64,000 nucleotides of DNA from Xestospongia bergquistia (lineage: Eukaryota > Porifera > Demospongiae > Haplosclerida > Petrosiidae). Positions 26,265 to 39,295 of the stretch are shown in pieces. The translations under genes were made by a program, and so were the position numbers. Below the pieces are notes generated by a model that saw only the letters and a program-made list of their open reading frames with translations, did no database searches and was not told the origin of the DNA. Positions within the stretch are counted from its first letter, which is position 1. Each line of letters begins with the position of its first letter. The DNA lies in assembly GCA_963965975.1 (NCBI GenBank), contig OZ014415.1, positions 6,763,001 to 6,827,000 on the forward strand, read 5' to 3'.

Positions 26265-27069
26265 TAGAGTAAAGACAAGTACGAGTTAACTATTCATTAT
26301 TTGCACTATCAATATGCATTATCAATATGCACCATCAAACTTTGTTGAGTTTGTTACGGAGTTTCTGAGAGAATCAGATATACCAGATTGTAATGGTAGA
26401 CCAATAACAATACATGATAAGTTAGTAAACACACATGTTCTACATAATGTGTTTGTCTATTGATCTCCATCTATTCATCATTCCATTTCTCTCTCTCTCT
26501 CTCTCTCTCTGGATAAATACAATGAATGGATAGAAGAAAAAAGAATGATTTATAATTTAATCTATGGATAGATGAATGTATTGATGGAAAGATAATGGAT
26601 TGATGGATTGTAGATAGATGAAAGGACAACTTACATCATTAACATTAATATATTTATCATTACACTTACCTATTCATTGATATATCCATTTATTCCATCC
26701 ATCCATTCATTTATCTATCTATTCATTTTATAAAGTGGTTCAATGGGACCAGTTGGAGTATTTGCTGCTCTCAGTTACTGTTTTCAAAGAGCTAGAAAGG
26801 AGCGTTTAGTTGATCTCCTTCAAACTGTCAATCATCATCATCTGCAATATCCTGGACTAATCAGGAATCTACAACTGTATGCTTACTGCTATGACTGTTT
26901 AGAGGACTACACAACAAAGTTATTGAAAGAGACATCAGAGCCTCCAATCTATGAAAACATCGCCTCGTTTTGTGGCAAATTACAACCTTCACCAGAACCC
27001 ACTTTACCAGAACCCATTGATGAGGCCCGTCTAGAAGTTGAAAAACTAGGATACGATATACTTGACTGA
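26265..27069 (+). pseudogene. Receptor-type tyrosine phosphatase, decayed copy C
   Basis: This holds the last two exons only. The exon at about 26,268-26,430 matches 14,357-14,521 but has an insertion (an extra HYLHYQYALS-type repeat) and a frame break before the VCYGVS-like part. The final exon (26,736-27,069) is intact and over 90 percent identical by eye to the other two, with GSMGPVGVF. All upstream exons, including the catalytic domain, are absent, so it is almost certainly not a functional phosphatase. A CT run lies at about 26,490-26,512. Confidence 0.7.
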
Positions 27070-28287
27070 AATGCATTACATTGATAGCAATGTTCATAGT
27101 GTATTAGCTATATAGATCATTGTGTATTATCAATGATAGGGACTTTGATGTGTATTGTTGTAATTGACATTGACTCTTCATTATGTTCTGTATATAGTTC
27201 ATTTAAATGAGATAACATGTTATTTTTTAATATATTTCTCACTTTTTTTGTATTTTGTAAATTTTTGTATTGTTTTGTTTTTGTTGTTTAGTACTTTATT
27301 ATATCCACACAATAACACTAAATACAAACTTGTTTATTTGTTTTGTGTCTTGTTCTATGTCTGGACTTTATAGATATATACTGTGTTCTACTTTGTATAC
27401 ACAATTAAAACATGATTATTATATAACTATTAATATTATTAATATTAATAAAACAATAATAATATAACTACATGTATAGAATAGTTTAATAAAATACAAC
27501 ACTCAATTAATTAATCATATTATATGATATTATGTTGATAGTAATAATGTACTGATATATAATATAGATAGAGAGTGGGAAGATGAGAAAGGGTGTGAGT
27601 GGAAGGTAGAGTGAGAAAAGAAAGTGACAGAAAGTAAATACAAAGTACATGTATTGTAATGTACTGGTATATAATATGAGTAGTTTGTTTCACTCTATAC
27701 AATGATGTTAATATTATAACCTCTTATAACTACATATACTGTACATAGAATAGTTATTATCATGAATCTAGTGACATATCACTGTATATTACCAGTTTTG
27801 TGAATTAGAAATTCAGAGTAGAGAAAACAAAAGTAGATGAATTAAGTAATCAAGTTGAGCATAATATTACATGTATCTATAATGATCCACTCCCATTATT
27901 GCAATATTAATTTGACACAGAAGACACACCATACTAGAGATAAGAGAATACAGGAATGGTCTAAAGAGTGAATATACAATTCAGTATTCATTGAGTTAGA
28001 GCAATTACAGAATTGTAATATACCAGAAGAGGAGAAATATTGACATAATTTATGATCAAAATAAATATATTATAATTTCAATTTGAGCATTTTAATATTT
28101 CTAACAATTTTTTAGTGTTAGAAATTATACTAACTTGACAATAACAAACTAAATATTATCATCATAATTGTGTTCATAATGTGTAAAGTGTTTGTTTGTT
28201 AATAAAATGAAAATGATCTCATTTTGTTTTCTTTACTTTCATGTAACCAATTCTAAAACAATAAAGAGTAATTACTAAAGTAAGTAT
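27070..28287. other. Convergent intergenic region, third block
   Basis: The first about 380 bp match the other post-phosphatase regions (765-1,130 and 15,273-15,620). The similarity then stops. The rest is AT-rich with one inverted fragment of a phosphatase intron (listed separately). No gene seen. Confidence 0.55.
27555..27632 (-). repeat. Inverted copy of a phosphatase intron fragment
   Basis: The sequence here is the reverse complement, with very few differences, of about 12,315-12,390, the intron just before the KCYQYWP exon of phosphatase copy B (shared phrase gagagtgggaagatgag). It marks an inversion or inverted duplication in this block. Confidence 0.7.
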
Positions 28288-31200
28288 TTAATATATCATA
28301 CCTTTATATTTTGACATTATTTTATCAGCTAAGTCTTGTTGATTTAAACTATCATCTCTTAAAATATCTAGGAAAATCATGAAGGTACTAGTATTGTGTT
28401 TGACATGATCCTTTAGATCATCAAGAATATAGTCAAGACGATCTGTAGTAGTATCTCCTGTTTTCTTGTCTTTAACAATTTTGTAAACATCCTCAGAAAT
28501 AATTTCTTTTGAATACAGTTTCCTTGCTAGGGCAATGGGGTCAATATTAGACACAACAATAATATCGGTACATTGAACTAATGTCCTTCTACATATTTCA
28601 TAGTTTAAAGTATCATCTAGAGTAAAGAGACAAAACATAGAGTTGTTAGTAATTTATCAAAAAGAAAAGGTCATCTATAATGAGATGAATAGTCTGTATC
28701 AGATGACATGCAGTCGTGACATTTATTAATGTGATACATATATCTCTTGAAACATAAACAATCTGAAAGGTTAATACTGTGACTCACCTGCAGCTGAATG
28801 CTTCACACCTTCATCATGACTAATAGATGAACCTGAATAGGAAAAGAAAACATTTCAGTAATCATGCAGTAACATCCATTGGGTTTATTGTATTTGGTAT
28901 TAATTTAAAAACTCATTAAAGTCTGGATCATTTCAATTTAGACAAAATTGGACAATAATACATCATGTTAGACTAAATGGTTATAAATGTACTGAAAGAC
29001 ATTGGAATACAGTGATCTGAAAATTCCATTTGCACTTGACTAAGTTTGTTTCAAGACAAGTAAAGCTACAAATATAACTGATACTTTAGAAAAGTATCAA
29101 CTTACCTCTTTTTGAGTCTTCTCTTTTAAAACGTTTGCTACTAATCATCTCAGTATTATCTAATAGAAATATAATGAGAGTAATGTACTAATGTTATCAA
29201 AATAACAACTAGTATATTATAGTTTACAATGTTATCAGTAAGTACCTACTTCTATGATCTAGACAATAAATTTTTTACCTTATTACTAACAACCTACTTG
29301 ATTTAATAATTCAACATATGTACTCATTCATGTACATAGCATAATCAAGTTATGTACTGTTTATTATTGGGTTAATAAATGTTGTCAATATGTCTCCTAT
29401 TGAGACTATCATATACTATGAAAATAATCTGACATTAGTACAAACCTGTCGTTGACTCTAGTCCTCTACTTGTATCTTTATTATCAGTAGTGGATGAACC
29501 TGAATTAAATGTTCATATGTGATATATTTTCAAGGTACTTACTATAATCATCCAATGATACATCAAGAACAATTTTTGGTTGATTGCTGTTAGCTGATCT
29601 TTGACTTCTAGTATCAGTTACATTGATACCTTCAATAGTTAGAGGATACTGTAGTTGTTCTTCAAAGTCACTTGTGTTAGGATAAGCACATATTAGTACA
29701 GGAATATATGGAGGACTAGCACTCTTTGATTGATTAAAATCATCGACATCTCTTCTGTTGATCTATAAATAAAATTTATATCATAAATTACTTTGATTAT
29801 AACATTACATTGTTCACTTACTAAAGGAGGCATACGTAGAGGTTGTACTCTCCAACCTGTAGATATTACATCATCAGCAGGAAATCCTGAAAGCTTTAAC
29901 ACCATTTCTGTATCACTCTCCCTTTCAACTGTTTCCTCTTGTTCTCTTGATAGAAGTGTGTTAGTGGCAAAATGAAATCGAAAATGAGAATGTTTTTCTC
30001 CAAAATCATCATTAGATGACATATCTTGAAGGCACTATAAATATAGTATGTGTAGCTAGACATTAATTTAAATAAGGTTATTACTTTTGAATATTGTGTA
30101 TCTTGTGTAACAGCTAAATTCATATGCCATTTCTTAGGACCCATACGTTTATAGAAGATATAAGCTTGATAGTAACAGTTAGGATATTTGATATCATCAC
30201 CTAATATAATCAGAATAATTAATTACTATAATATAAGTGATCATTTCTTACCAAGACCTCCTACAAGATGTACTACTAAGGCAGCACCACCTAGCACAGC
30301 AGCTGCACCACCTCCAACTACAGCTCCACTAACTGCAGCAGCTGTACCACCAGCAATAATGAGCACTATAGCCAACAATGAAAACTGTTTGAGAGATATA
30401 GTGCCACATTGAGATTCAGAGGAGAACGATCCTCCTGGTAGGTAGTAAAACTTAAAGGGTGGACCAGATTTAGCAGCAACAAATGACAAATATTGTGTCT
30501 GTCTCTCATCAGTTATATTAGCACAATGCATTAACTCAACAGTAACTGGTTTGTTGAGCTCAGACGAACTGGATACTGATATATAACACACTCCACTGAT
30601 AAGTGTGCTACCTTTGGGGAACTCAAATTTGCCTGCTCCCCATAAAGCTTGAGCAGCTACTTCATATATAGATTCTATTGGTGTAATGACCTCTCCAGGG
30701 ATGACAAGTCTTAACCCACATTGTTCCAATATTAACTCATGTTCAGTATGAGCATTGTAGAGACAGAGCTTCTTTCCTACTGTCACCATTCCTTCAAATG
30801 AGTCTATACAACATTAACAGTATATTAGTAAAGTATTACATATGATAAGTATAGGTTACCTGATATATTAGTGTAATTCCAATAGTCACATTGTATAGAC
30901 TTATCACTGAAGTCAATAGAGGTTTGTATCTTGTCTTGTAGATCAATTAAACCTAATGATAATTTATCTTTACATTCAAATTATACATAGACAGTTATTG
31001 TGTTTAATTTAATGTATCTATTACTAAGGAGACACAATGAGCTATACATATCCATCCTTCTCTCTGCCCTCCATTGATCTATTCATTTATCCATCCATCC
31101 ATGGAATGTATATACATTCAATATAGCTCTTACTAGGAATGACATGTTTCATGTCAAGATGAAGTAGAGTCTCTTCAAGTTGTGTCAATGTACCTCCTTT

Positions 31201-34200
31201 TAGAGACCATTCCTCTAACAAGTACTTCATTTGTTCTGTAGAATCTCCTTTACTTCTGATATCAGTCAGTATAGATTGATCTATATTAAGTTGTAGACCA
31301 AGTTGTTCCCAATATTCTTGTACTGGTTGTAGAACAACAGCTAGTTTGGGAAGATAACTGACAACATCTGATGTGATATGTAAAATAAAATAATTAACTG
31401 TTAATTACAATAATAACTAGTACCTGTAGTCTTTTGAGAACTCCTGAGTGTGAGTAGTTGATGACTGGTTACCTTGAGTTTTTGTAGTGTGTCTTCCTTC
31501 TCTTTTGAGAGAGTGACTACTTTACGATTTAGTTGAGCTATATGTCTATCCTTTTGTTGTACTAGATCATGTAGTTGTTGTAAGTTATGATGATAACTGG
31601 TAGTTGAGACTATAATATAATGAAATGATTGAATTAATACAATAACAATATTTATCCATTAACATGTCAATACATTTGTCCATTCATCCATACACTATCC
31701 ATGTATCCATCCATTGACCCTATATATATACATGTACATAATATACTCATGTACACTTACTCTGTTGATTAGATTGCAGTGTTGTTATGATCTCATCCTT
31801 CTTTTGAAGTTCAGTTATATAGTTGTCCTTCTCTTGTACTATAATGAAGTAAGTAACAACACTTAATGAAATATAGTTTGTTTGTTCAATACATGAACAG
31901 GTACATTAATTAAATTTTGTATTGTTCATTTATTTATTTAATTATTCATCCATTACTTCATTCATTTATCCATCCTTTCATTCCATTGTATCCTTCTGTC
32001 AAACTGTCCATCCATTCTTTTGATTATCTGGCCATCCTTTTATTAGTCCATTATATCCATTCATCTATCCATCCTACCTTGTTGAGATTCAATGTCTAAT
32101 AGTCTCTCTTGAAGACTCTTTATGTTTTCCTGTGCTACTAATAGATCCTTTCGATAGTTAGATTCAAGTTCTTTCTCTTGTGAACTTTCTTCCCTCAAAT
32201 CTTTTTCTGATTTCTTCTGAGGTTTTCTGTTGTCATAGACTACATTGGTAACACTTAGTGCTTTTGAGTCTAGTACAAACTCTACTGACCATTGACCATC
32301 ATTGAGGACTATATGATAGAACATAATAGTACTAATGTCAGTATACAATGTAGTACATAACAAGTTACTTGTAATACAAGTACACACTGCAATATATATG
32401 TTATGAACATGGAAAGAGATGTATAAGAGTAAAATGCTACAGGTCTTAATGAGCTAATTATCACTTTATACTATATTCATAAATGTTGATGTACCTAGTT
32501 CAATCAACATTGTTATATTGGGGTCTGTGACATCTGCACCTTGAAACTGTAGTTTACCTCCTACAACTATTAACCACACACAATGTGGTTCCATGATAAA
32601 TGTTGATAGAGAGTGGCCATATCTCTCAGTGACAGAGTCAGGTAGATTAATCTGTAGTATGTAGAGACATCAATTGATCAAACATTGAGGGTATATAGTA
32701 AGATTTTCCAGGTATTATAGGTAGTATGTATATTAACATGATACTTTGATAAGGTCAAAAAATTGAGGCTAAATAAACAATAAAAGTCTTTTTAATGATT
32801 TTTAATTTTTAGTAGAAGCACAAACTTTGTGTATTTAATTTTACTATTTTAACACATATTCTAGTAATAGAGTATAAGATTTCATGAGTAGCAATTGTTA
32901 AAGTGTATTATTAATTATTTGTTAACCAATCAAACTATTACTCTGAAAAAACATCTACATAAGATATATGCTATATCATAAACTGAATATAATGATAGTA
33001 CATGATATACATCATTTATATGTGCATACAGATTGGACAGCTATATTACAGTAATAATTTAGTTTAAGTAAACTGTCATTTTGTACAAAGGTAATAATTA
33101 TGATAACAATAAAGATAACAACATATTATAATATATTAGTAGTAAATGAATATGATTTATTATACTTCTAAATATATGGACAGTTACATGTACTAACTTA
33201 GTAACTATCATTGTATAATAAATTAGAGGTAATATTTTATATTATCAATGACATACCTTTGTCCATGACTTCTCATTAATATCCAGTATCCAACAATCCT
33301 TTATTGCTTTGCGTGTCTTGTCCAATCCACCTATCATTACTAGTATAGGTGATATTGATCCAGTGATAATACTGGCAGCATGATCTAGTCTTTCCTTTGG
33401 CCACTGTACTACTAGGTCAGGTTTAGTTATAGTCTCCCAGTGCTAAATAGACAAATAAACTCAACTAACACTCATTATATAACATGTTATCAGTCAGTGT
33501 ATGAATGATAATATAACTTACCACTGTATGGTTGTTGATATCTAGTATATAGAGTGTATTAGATGATGTGCCTTCAACCATACCACCAAAGATGATTGCT
33601 CTTGTATTGTTTACTGCTTCCATAACAAAGTTAGCATTAGGTGGCATACTTTGTCCAATAATCTCAGGTATGATCCATTGACCTAAAAGGAGAACACACT
33701 CATCATTATACTTGTATCATAATAGTAGTTGATAATCCATCATGACACATTGATCAGTAAAATGTATGAACAAATAAAACATTCATCATTATAAAACAAA
33801 ACACATCCAATCAATATCTGGTAATAGTAAACTTTTATATAAAAAAATTATGATACATTGTACCTTAATGTATGAAATGACATAATAATTACATGTAGTA
33901 ACATTGACTGTAATAAGTAATATCTGATAATATAATATGATATATTAATGTTATTACCTGTTGTCAGGTCATATATATTATGTTCATTAGTAGATACTTT
34001 GCCATAAGGATACTGATAATATTGAGCTTGTGGTAATTGTATAGAGGGTGGGGATCCAAAACCTCCAATAAGCAGAAGACAATGTTGTCCTGCTCCTTTA
34101 CTTGATATCATACCACCATTAGATCTCTTCATCACTGCTATTCTGTCATCAGTAGGTTGTAGTTGGGTCCAGGTAAGGGTAGAAATATTTAACTCATTGA

Positions 34201-35526
34201 GACTGTTATGGAAGCATTTATCATGTCCACAATACCCACCGAAATAATAAATCTTGTTATCGACTGTTGCACAGAAATAACCATCTACTCCAAGCGGAGG
34301 ATTACCCCTAATAGTCTGATTGTTCCATTTACCAGTAGTAATATCAAATACTTCGACATGTGAAGTTACCTTCTTTTTCTCCTCACTATTATGTACATCA
34401 GGCAAATCATCTGAGTCTCCAGCCCACAAGTATAGAGAATTATCAATCACTTGAGTGTGATGATAGACTCTTACATCAAGTTTGTATTGTCCTGTAGAGA
34501 ATGATATGTACCATATCTTGAGATCAGGTTAAAGTATAAGGTAATATACCTACAGTCATAGGGGTAGGAACCAGGGGGCTAGGGGGGCTTTAGCCCCCCT
34601 AATGTTGATTAAGGGGGGCTTAGCCCCCTTAATATTGTTAACAAAGTAAAGTTACATGTATATATATCTATTAAAACAATTAATCATGCATGCAAAGGCT
34701 TGTTTGTAGTCAGCTGCTTTTCAGCACAAGCTAAACCTTTGACCTAATTAGTATGTATTTAGTACCTCTTATGTCAAAGTCATTTAATCCATCCCACTTA
34801 TACTGAAAAGCAGCTGAACATCAAGAAAGGTAGAAAATGGCATCAAAGCAGTCAACTTTACTTGACTGTGCCAATGACATCTGCAACAGCAGAACAAATG
34901 TTCTCATCACTTCGAAGACTGAAGAATTATTTAAGGTCCACAGTGTCTCAAAAAAGACTTAATAATGTAGTACTAATGCACACACACAAGGAGTGTGCTG
35001 ATAAGGTAAATTTGTTAAGTATCGCAAAGGATTTTGTAACCACCAACGAGAGACGTGCAAACTGTTTTGGACATTATTAACATATTTTATTAGGTCAGGT
35101 ACATATATGTCATTCTTTAATTCAGTCATAATCATCTGTTATCATTTAACATAATTTTACAAGGTTTTCAAACTAAAACTTCTGGGAATGAACCCCCTGC
35201 TCATGGAACAGTTATTACTACTGATAACATTTTAGCCCCCCTAATCTCTACTATCTTCCTACCCCTATGCCTACAGTATGTCATCACATCTACTACAAGA
35301 CTTGTACAAAGACTATACTAATTATATACTCGACATATACTTCACAAACCTAATCCTCATCTTCTACTATATATTATGATACATGTAGTCCATACATTAT
35401 ACTAGTCTCACTAGTTAGACACTCACTGTAGAGAAAGATGGTCTAGTTAGTGAAACTACATAATATCTACTAATAATGTATTACATGATATCTAGTAACA
35501 TTACCTGAAGGGTGTTCAGTAGCCAT
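28288..35526 (-). CDS. Kelch - coiled coil - Death - ZU5 - CARD multidomain protein, copy C
   Basis: About 18 exons. Exon 1 is 35,505-35,526 (MATEHPS as in copy A). Kelch exons are 33,958-34,491 and near 33,522-33,682, 33,257-33,442 and 32,495-32,653. Coiled-coil exons lie near 32,078-32,350, 31,758-31,840 and 31,424-31,612. The Death domain is 31,134-31,367. ZU5 is 30,252-30,803 with the Gly/Ala-rich hydrophobic end. Exons near 30,083-30,200, 29,819-30,034 and 29,544-29,762 match copy B. Then come short linker exons (GSSTTDNKDTSRG, KRFKREDSKRG, SSISHDEGVKHSAAG) that copy A and B do not share fully. The last exon (28,288-28,618) is a different CARD-like domain (LARKLYSKEIISEDVYKIV). Intron 1 carries a hAT element, and another hAT-like relic starts about 98 bp upstream of the start codon. 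Confidence 0.75.
34557..35269 (+). mobile_element. Internally deleted hAT transposon
   Basis: This 713-bp element has perfect 13-bp terminal inverted repeats (CATAGGGGTAGGA at the left, TCCTACCCCTATG at the right) and a perfect 8-bp target duplication CCTACAGT (34,549-34,556 and 35,270-35,277). Copies A and B have the uninterrupted site (acctacagtatgt). Just inside the left end is a subterminal palindrome (GGGGGGCTTTAGCCCCCC). The frame at 34,862-35,080 keeps only the hAT C-terminal dimerisation region (SATAEQMFSSLRRLKNYLRS). It lies in intron 1 of Kelch-Death copy C. Confidence 0.9.
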
Positions 35527-35623
35527 CTCTTTACATTTTAAAATACGCCTCCAAGTATATGTAAATGCTATGCCCAATTTACTAAAGAGTGGAGCTCAAT
35601 GATGGATTTATAGATAGTATAGC

Positions 35624-37960
35624 AAGGGCTGATCCAGGGGGAGTGGTAAGGGTGGATTTCCACCCCCCTTTTCTCATGAATTACTTAATATAAATAATTT
35701 TAATAAAGGTAATAATTAATCAATTGAAAAGGACTGAATCACAAGTAATTTTTTTAGGGTCTCTTAATTTAAATTGTTCACAACATTTTTCTATACTTAT
35801 TTCATAATTAAATCCTTGCATCCCTATTACACCTAAATTGCCAAGTCTGTCAGAAGTCATTGTTGTTCGCAAACATGTGTGAATCTGTCTTAAACACGAA
35901 AATGATCTTTCTGCTTCTGTACTACCTATTGGAAGAACTGCCAGGATACATAAAAGCTCCCTGACATTTGGATAAAAAATGGAATCAGTATCTAATTTAA
36001 GTAGACTCGTTACTGATCTTGGTTCTTTGATACTTTCACAGTGTACTTTCCATCGTCTAAGTTCACTTTCAAAGTATCTGGTGATGGCATCAGATGGGTC
36101 CATTTTGAAGCTAGGAGATCAGCTGTGTCACTAATATTACTTTCATCCTTTTTAGTGATGATTTCAGGAATTAAGGAGCAAAGCTCATAATGTGCCCGTT
36201 TTTCTGGTGCAAACCTACACTCTAACTCAGAAACAATTGAGTCAAGGAAGGGAATTGTAACTGTTACTTTCCAGTAATCCTTTGGAGATGTAACATCAGG
36301 ATTTGATCTCATTGTTTGTCTTCCCTTCAGTATGCGTGGCATGTCCTCATTACTCCCTATGTCATCTGCCAGCTTGAGAGCTTTAGAGTAAACAGAATTG
36401 TGCTGAGTAGATACATCTTCCCTCATTCTCTTGTAGGCCTCTTTTACTTCATCAACCTTTTTAAAGCCAAAGTAAACTTCCTGTAGTCTTCCTTGAAGGC
36501 ATTCAGCAATTGGACGAATTGGTTCCAAAAGTTCTTTTGCAATCAAGAAGATGACTATGTGCTCTAATTTACAGAAAGTGTGTCGAAGCCATTTGCATAA
36601 CTGCGAGACTCAGAATCCCAGTTCCAATGATTGCCTTCTGGATATAACTGTTCCTCATCACTTGGATGGCATATTTCATTCCAAGTTTGAACAAGATATG
36701 GATATAATTCAAAAATAGCTGTAAAAGTGGTATGTTGTTCAATCCATCTGGTTTTGCATAGGTCATTTATTTTAACTTTCTTTGCATGATTAGGACAAAA
36801 ACATTTGATTACCATTTCAAGAAATCTTTGGCGCTTTGGGGAATTATCAAAGAACAAAAATGCTTGATGGCAGCTGTCTATCATATAACAGATGAAATTT
36901 TCGAGGAGTTGCATATTACAAGGTTTAAGCTATGTAATACGCATCCTTGGTAAATCGCATCATGCAGGAGCAAATTTCTGAATATGAGCTTATACACCTG
37001 ATCTTGAAGAACTCATAGAGGCTGTAGTGTCGTATGCTTGCCCACGACATTTTGTTACATCGATTTCATGACATTCAAATACCTTTAGGATACCCTCAGC
37101 TATCTTTTCCCCTGTGATTCTTTCTAAGAAGTGAAAATCCAAGAGGATCCCGGACCTCGTGTTTCTTGGCAACAAATTCAGTGTTAGTCCTAACTTCCAG
37201 AAAGCGTAAGCAAACTGATAAGATCTCTTTACCATGAGAAGTTACTTCATCTGCTATCACTGAAAAGTGAGGACAAATCATCAAGCAATCTCGATAAAAT
37301 TGACGAATTTGTGTGGCAGCTATTTCTAGGGTTTCATTTTGGATTGTTTTGCTAATGCATTTTTTGGACCAGAAACTATAGATGCGCCTGCAAAGTGCTG
37401 TTTGTTTTGGCAAGCAGTCTTAAAATAGCTATGAAATTACCTTCATTGAAACATTGAGGCTTGGACAAATCTATCTTGACTTGTTTATGTCCTTGCAAGG
37501 CCACTTTCTGCCTGGCACAAGTTAAAACTGCTTCTACTAAGACATGTAAAATTTCAGAATTGAACAAAAAATTTTTCTGATTAGTATCTGTGAGTCTACT
37601 GTCAATTCTGATTTCTGGATTGGAATAGCTAGCTTTGAAGGTGTACGATCTCTGAACTGCACGCAAGTGATAAACATTTTTGCATCCTAGTCTTTCGGCA
37701 TAGGACGACCAAGTTTCTTGGCTTGGGGTGAATTGAGAAATTTTTCCTTGAACTGACATGACTTTACCCTCGTCGCCAATGTTGTAGCCGAGCACGCTAT
37801 GAAAACAACTTTAACTATAATGAACTTTTTAACAACAGGACTAACGACAGAACAGAACTAAACTAATAAAAAATATTAGAGCTATATATACACATATAAG
37901 GTTTCAACGGAAATTAAGTAAAAAAAGCCTTAACAGAAATAATAACTCAAAATGAATATT
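35624..37960 (-). mobile_element. Degenerate hAT transposon relic
   Basis: Similarity between the upstream regions of Kelch-Death copies A and C stops at about 35,624, where this element begins (caagggctgatccaggggg, with a GGGTGGATTTCCACCCCCC palindrome inside). It holds the broken transposase listed separately. The other end is not clear; Kelch-type intron sequence resumes at about 37,968. I could not find a matching inverted repeat, so the right end may be truncated. Confidence 0.65.
35720..37795 (-). pseudogene. hAT-family transposase, broken (ZMYM/P52rIPK-like)
   Basis: Fragments in several minus-strand frames line up in the order of a long hAT transposase: an N-terminal part with GHKQVKIDL...NEGNFIAILRLLA (37,376-37,795); a DUF4371-like part with FSVIADEVTSHGKEILSVCLRFL (37,096-37,413); ITGEKIAEGILKVFECHEID...KCRGQAYD (36,990-37,235); a middle helical part (36,010-36,914); and the C-terminal dimerisation part with STEAERSFSCLRQIHTCLR (35,720-36,103). 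At least four frameshifts or stops separate them, so it is inactive. The family is known from many animals as TTF-type or zinc-finger MYM-type hAT elements. The first about 30 residues (FTPSQETWSSYAERL) resemble a Gag-like motif; I give that little weight. Confidence 0.8.
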
Positions 37961-37967
37961 TATAGTT

Positions 37968-38125
37968 ACCACAGTCCTATAATTGTTTTGGACCATATGA
38001 AATCTATGTATATAATTATATATGATACTGTTCACTTAGAAAAATTTAATGTATTGTTGTAGTGACTTTCAAGAGCATCAAATGAAATTAAACTACATTC
38101 TATAATCACCAACACATATACCTTT
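37968..38125 (-). repeat. Orphan fragment of a Kelch-Death gene intron
   Basis: This matches about 9,130-9,290, part of an intron between two Kelch exons of copy A (shared phrase tgaaattaaactacattctata against tgaaattaactacattctata). No exon accompanies it. It is the only sign of a fourth Kelch-Death copy on this side apart from the coiled-coil exon array at 41.3-42.9 kb. Confidence 0.65.
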
Positions 38126-39295
38126 ACCCCCGGCAATAGAGAACCCTAGACCAGAGGGACTTCTTTGTAGAGTAACATAATGAATACTTTTAAAAGGATA
38201 GTGACAGAAATAACAGATATTCAATGTTATTTAGATTTGGTTGGAATTTAGGGTTTGTGGTTAGACATAGTAAGCTGTATAAGTGATGACAAAATTAGTT
38301 ATGATTATGTGATGCTCTGGGTAACAAATCAAGACAGTGAGAATTTCATTTCAAATTCTCCCTGTAACTTTTGTTTATTATTTTATAATGATCACTACTT
38401 TATTATTTTCCTCAAGATCTTAGAATACAAGATACATAAGCAAAACATATAATACAGGAATAAAATATTAGCTAGAGATTTTAAAACTTGTGTAATTACA
38501 GATGACCCAGAACAGCTGGATGTGATATGTTATATTAATACAGCAAATGTTATAAAAATAGAAGTGAAAATATAATAATTGTATAAAAATATAATTTCCA
38601 TGTTGTTTTAATACCAATATATATAATATAAATCTATAACAACAGAGAAAATAGATAGTAATAACAGAAATACAAATAAAAGCTATATTACTACAATAAT
38701 ATAGTAGTCTCATTCCTAAACCTCATGTATGATTGTGTATGAAACCAAATAACCCAAGTTCAATAATAATAACCTCAGCAAGTGTGTTATATGCTATTGT
38801 TGTTAGTTTCCCATGCCACTTTGGTCATAGTTCTTTATTATGATGACCAACTAGAGGGACATTTCAGAGCCCCAACTCTAACAAATTGCGTGTGAGACAC
38901 ATACATTTCACATTAAACTTATAGTGGACCAACTTATTCATTCTGGTCTAATATACTCTGATAGCTGGCAGTTGAAATAATGTAATGTTAACTGCATATT
39001 TCAATTGGAATTGAAGATAATTTACATGTACTTATGCTTCAAATTTTAAAGTATCTGGGTATTGAAAGTAAGTAAAATATAAATGCCTTCACAACATGAA
39101 ATTATCATGTCATGATTAACAAATTTTTTAAATTTATTGCTACATTAAATGGATTTGAGATTATATTTATAATATAATAATTAATAATCAAGTAATCAGT
39201 TTATTACTACTTGCATAGGAAAATCTTAACAGTAACAAAATTAGTTTTATTTTACTATGTTATTTTACAATGTTTATCTGCTTTATCACAGAAAT
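38126..39295. other. AT-rich intergenic region
   Basis: I see no gene or convincing exon. Short frames at 38,255-38,452 and 38,468-38,713 have low complexity and no splice context. Confidence 0.5.

Noticed and set aside
37676-37795. Gag-like motif (FTPSQETWSSYAERL) suggesting a retroelement
   Set aside because: The same frame continues into a hAT transposase, and no protease, reverse transcriptase or LTR is present.
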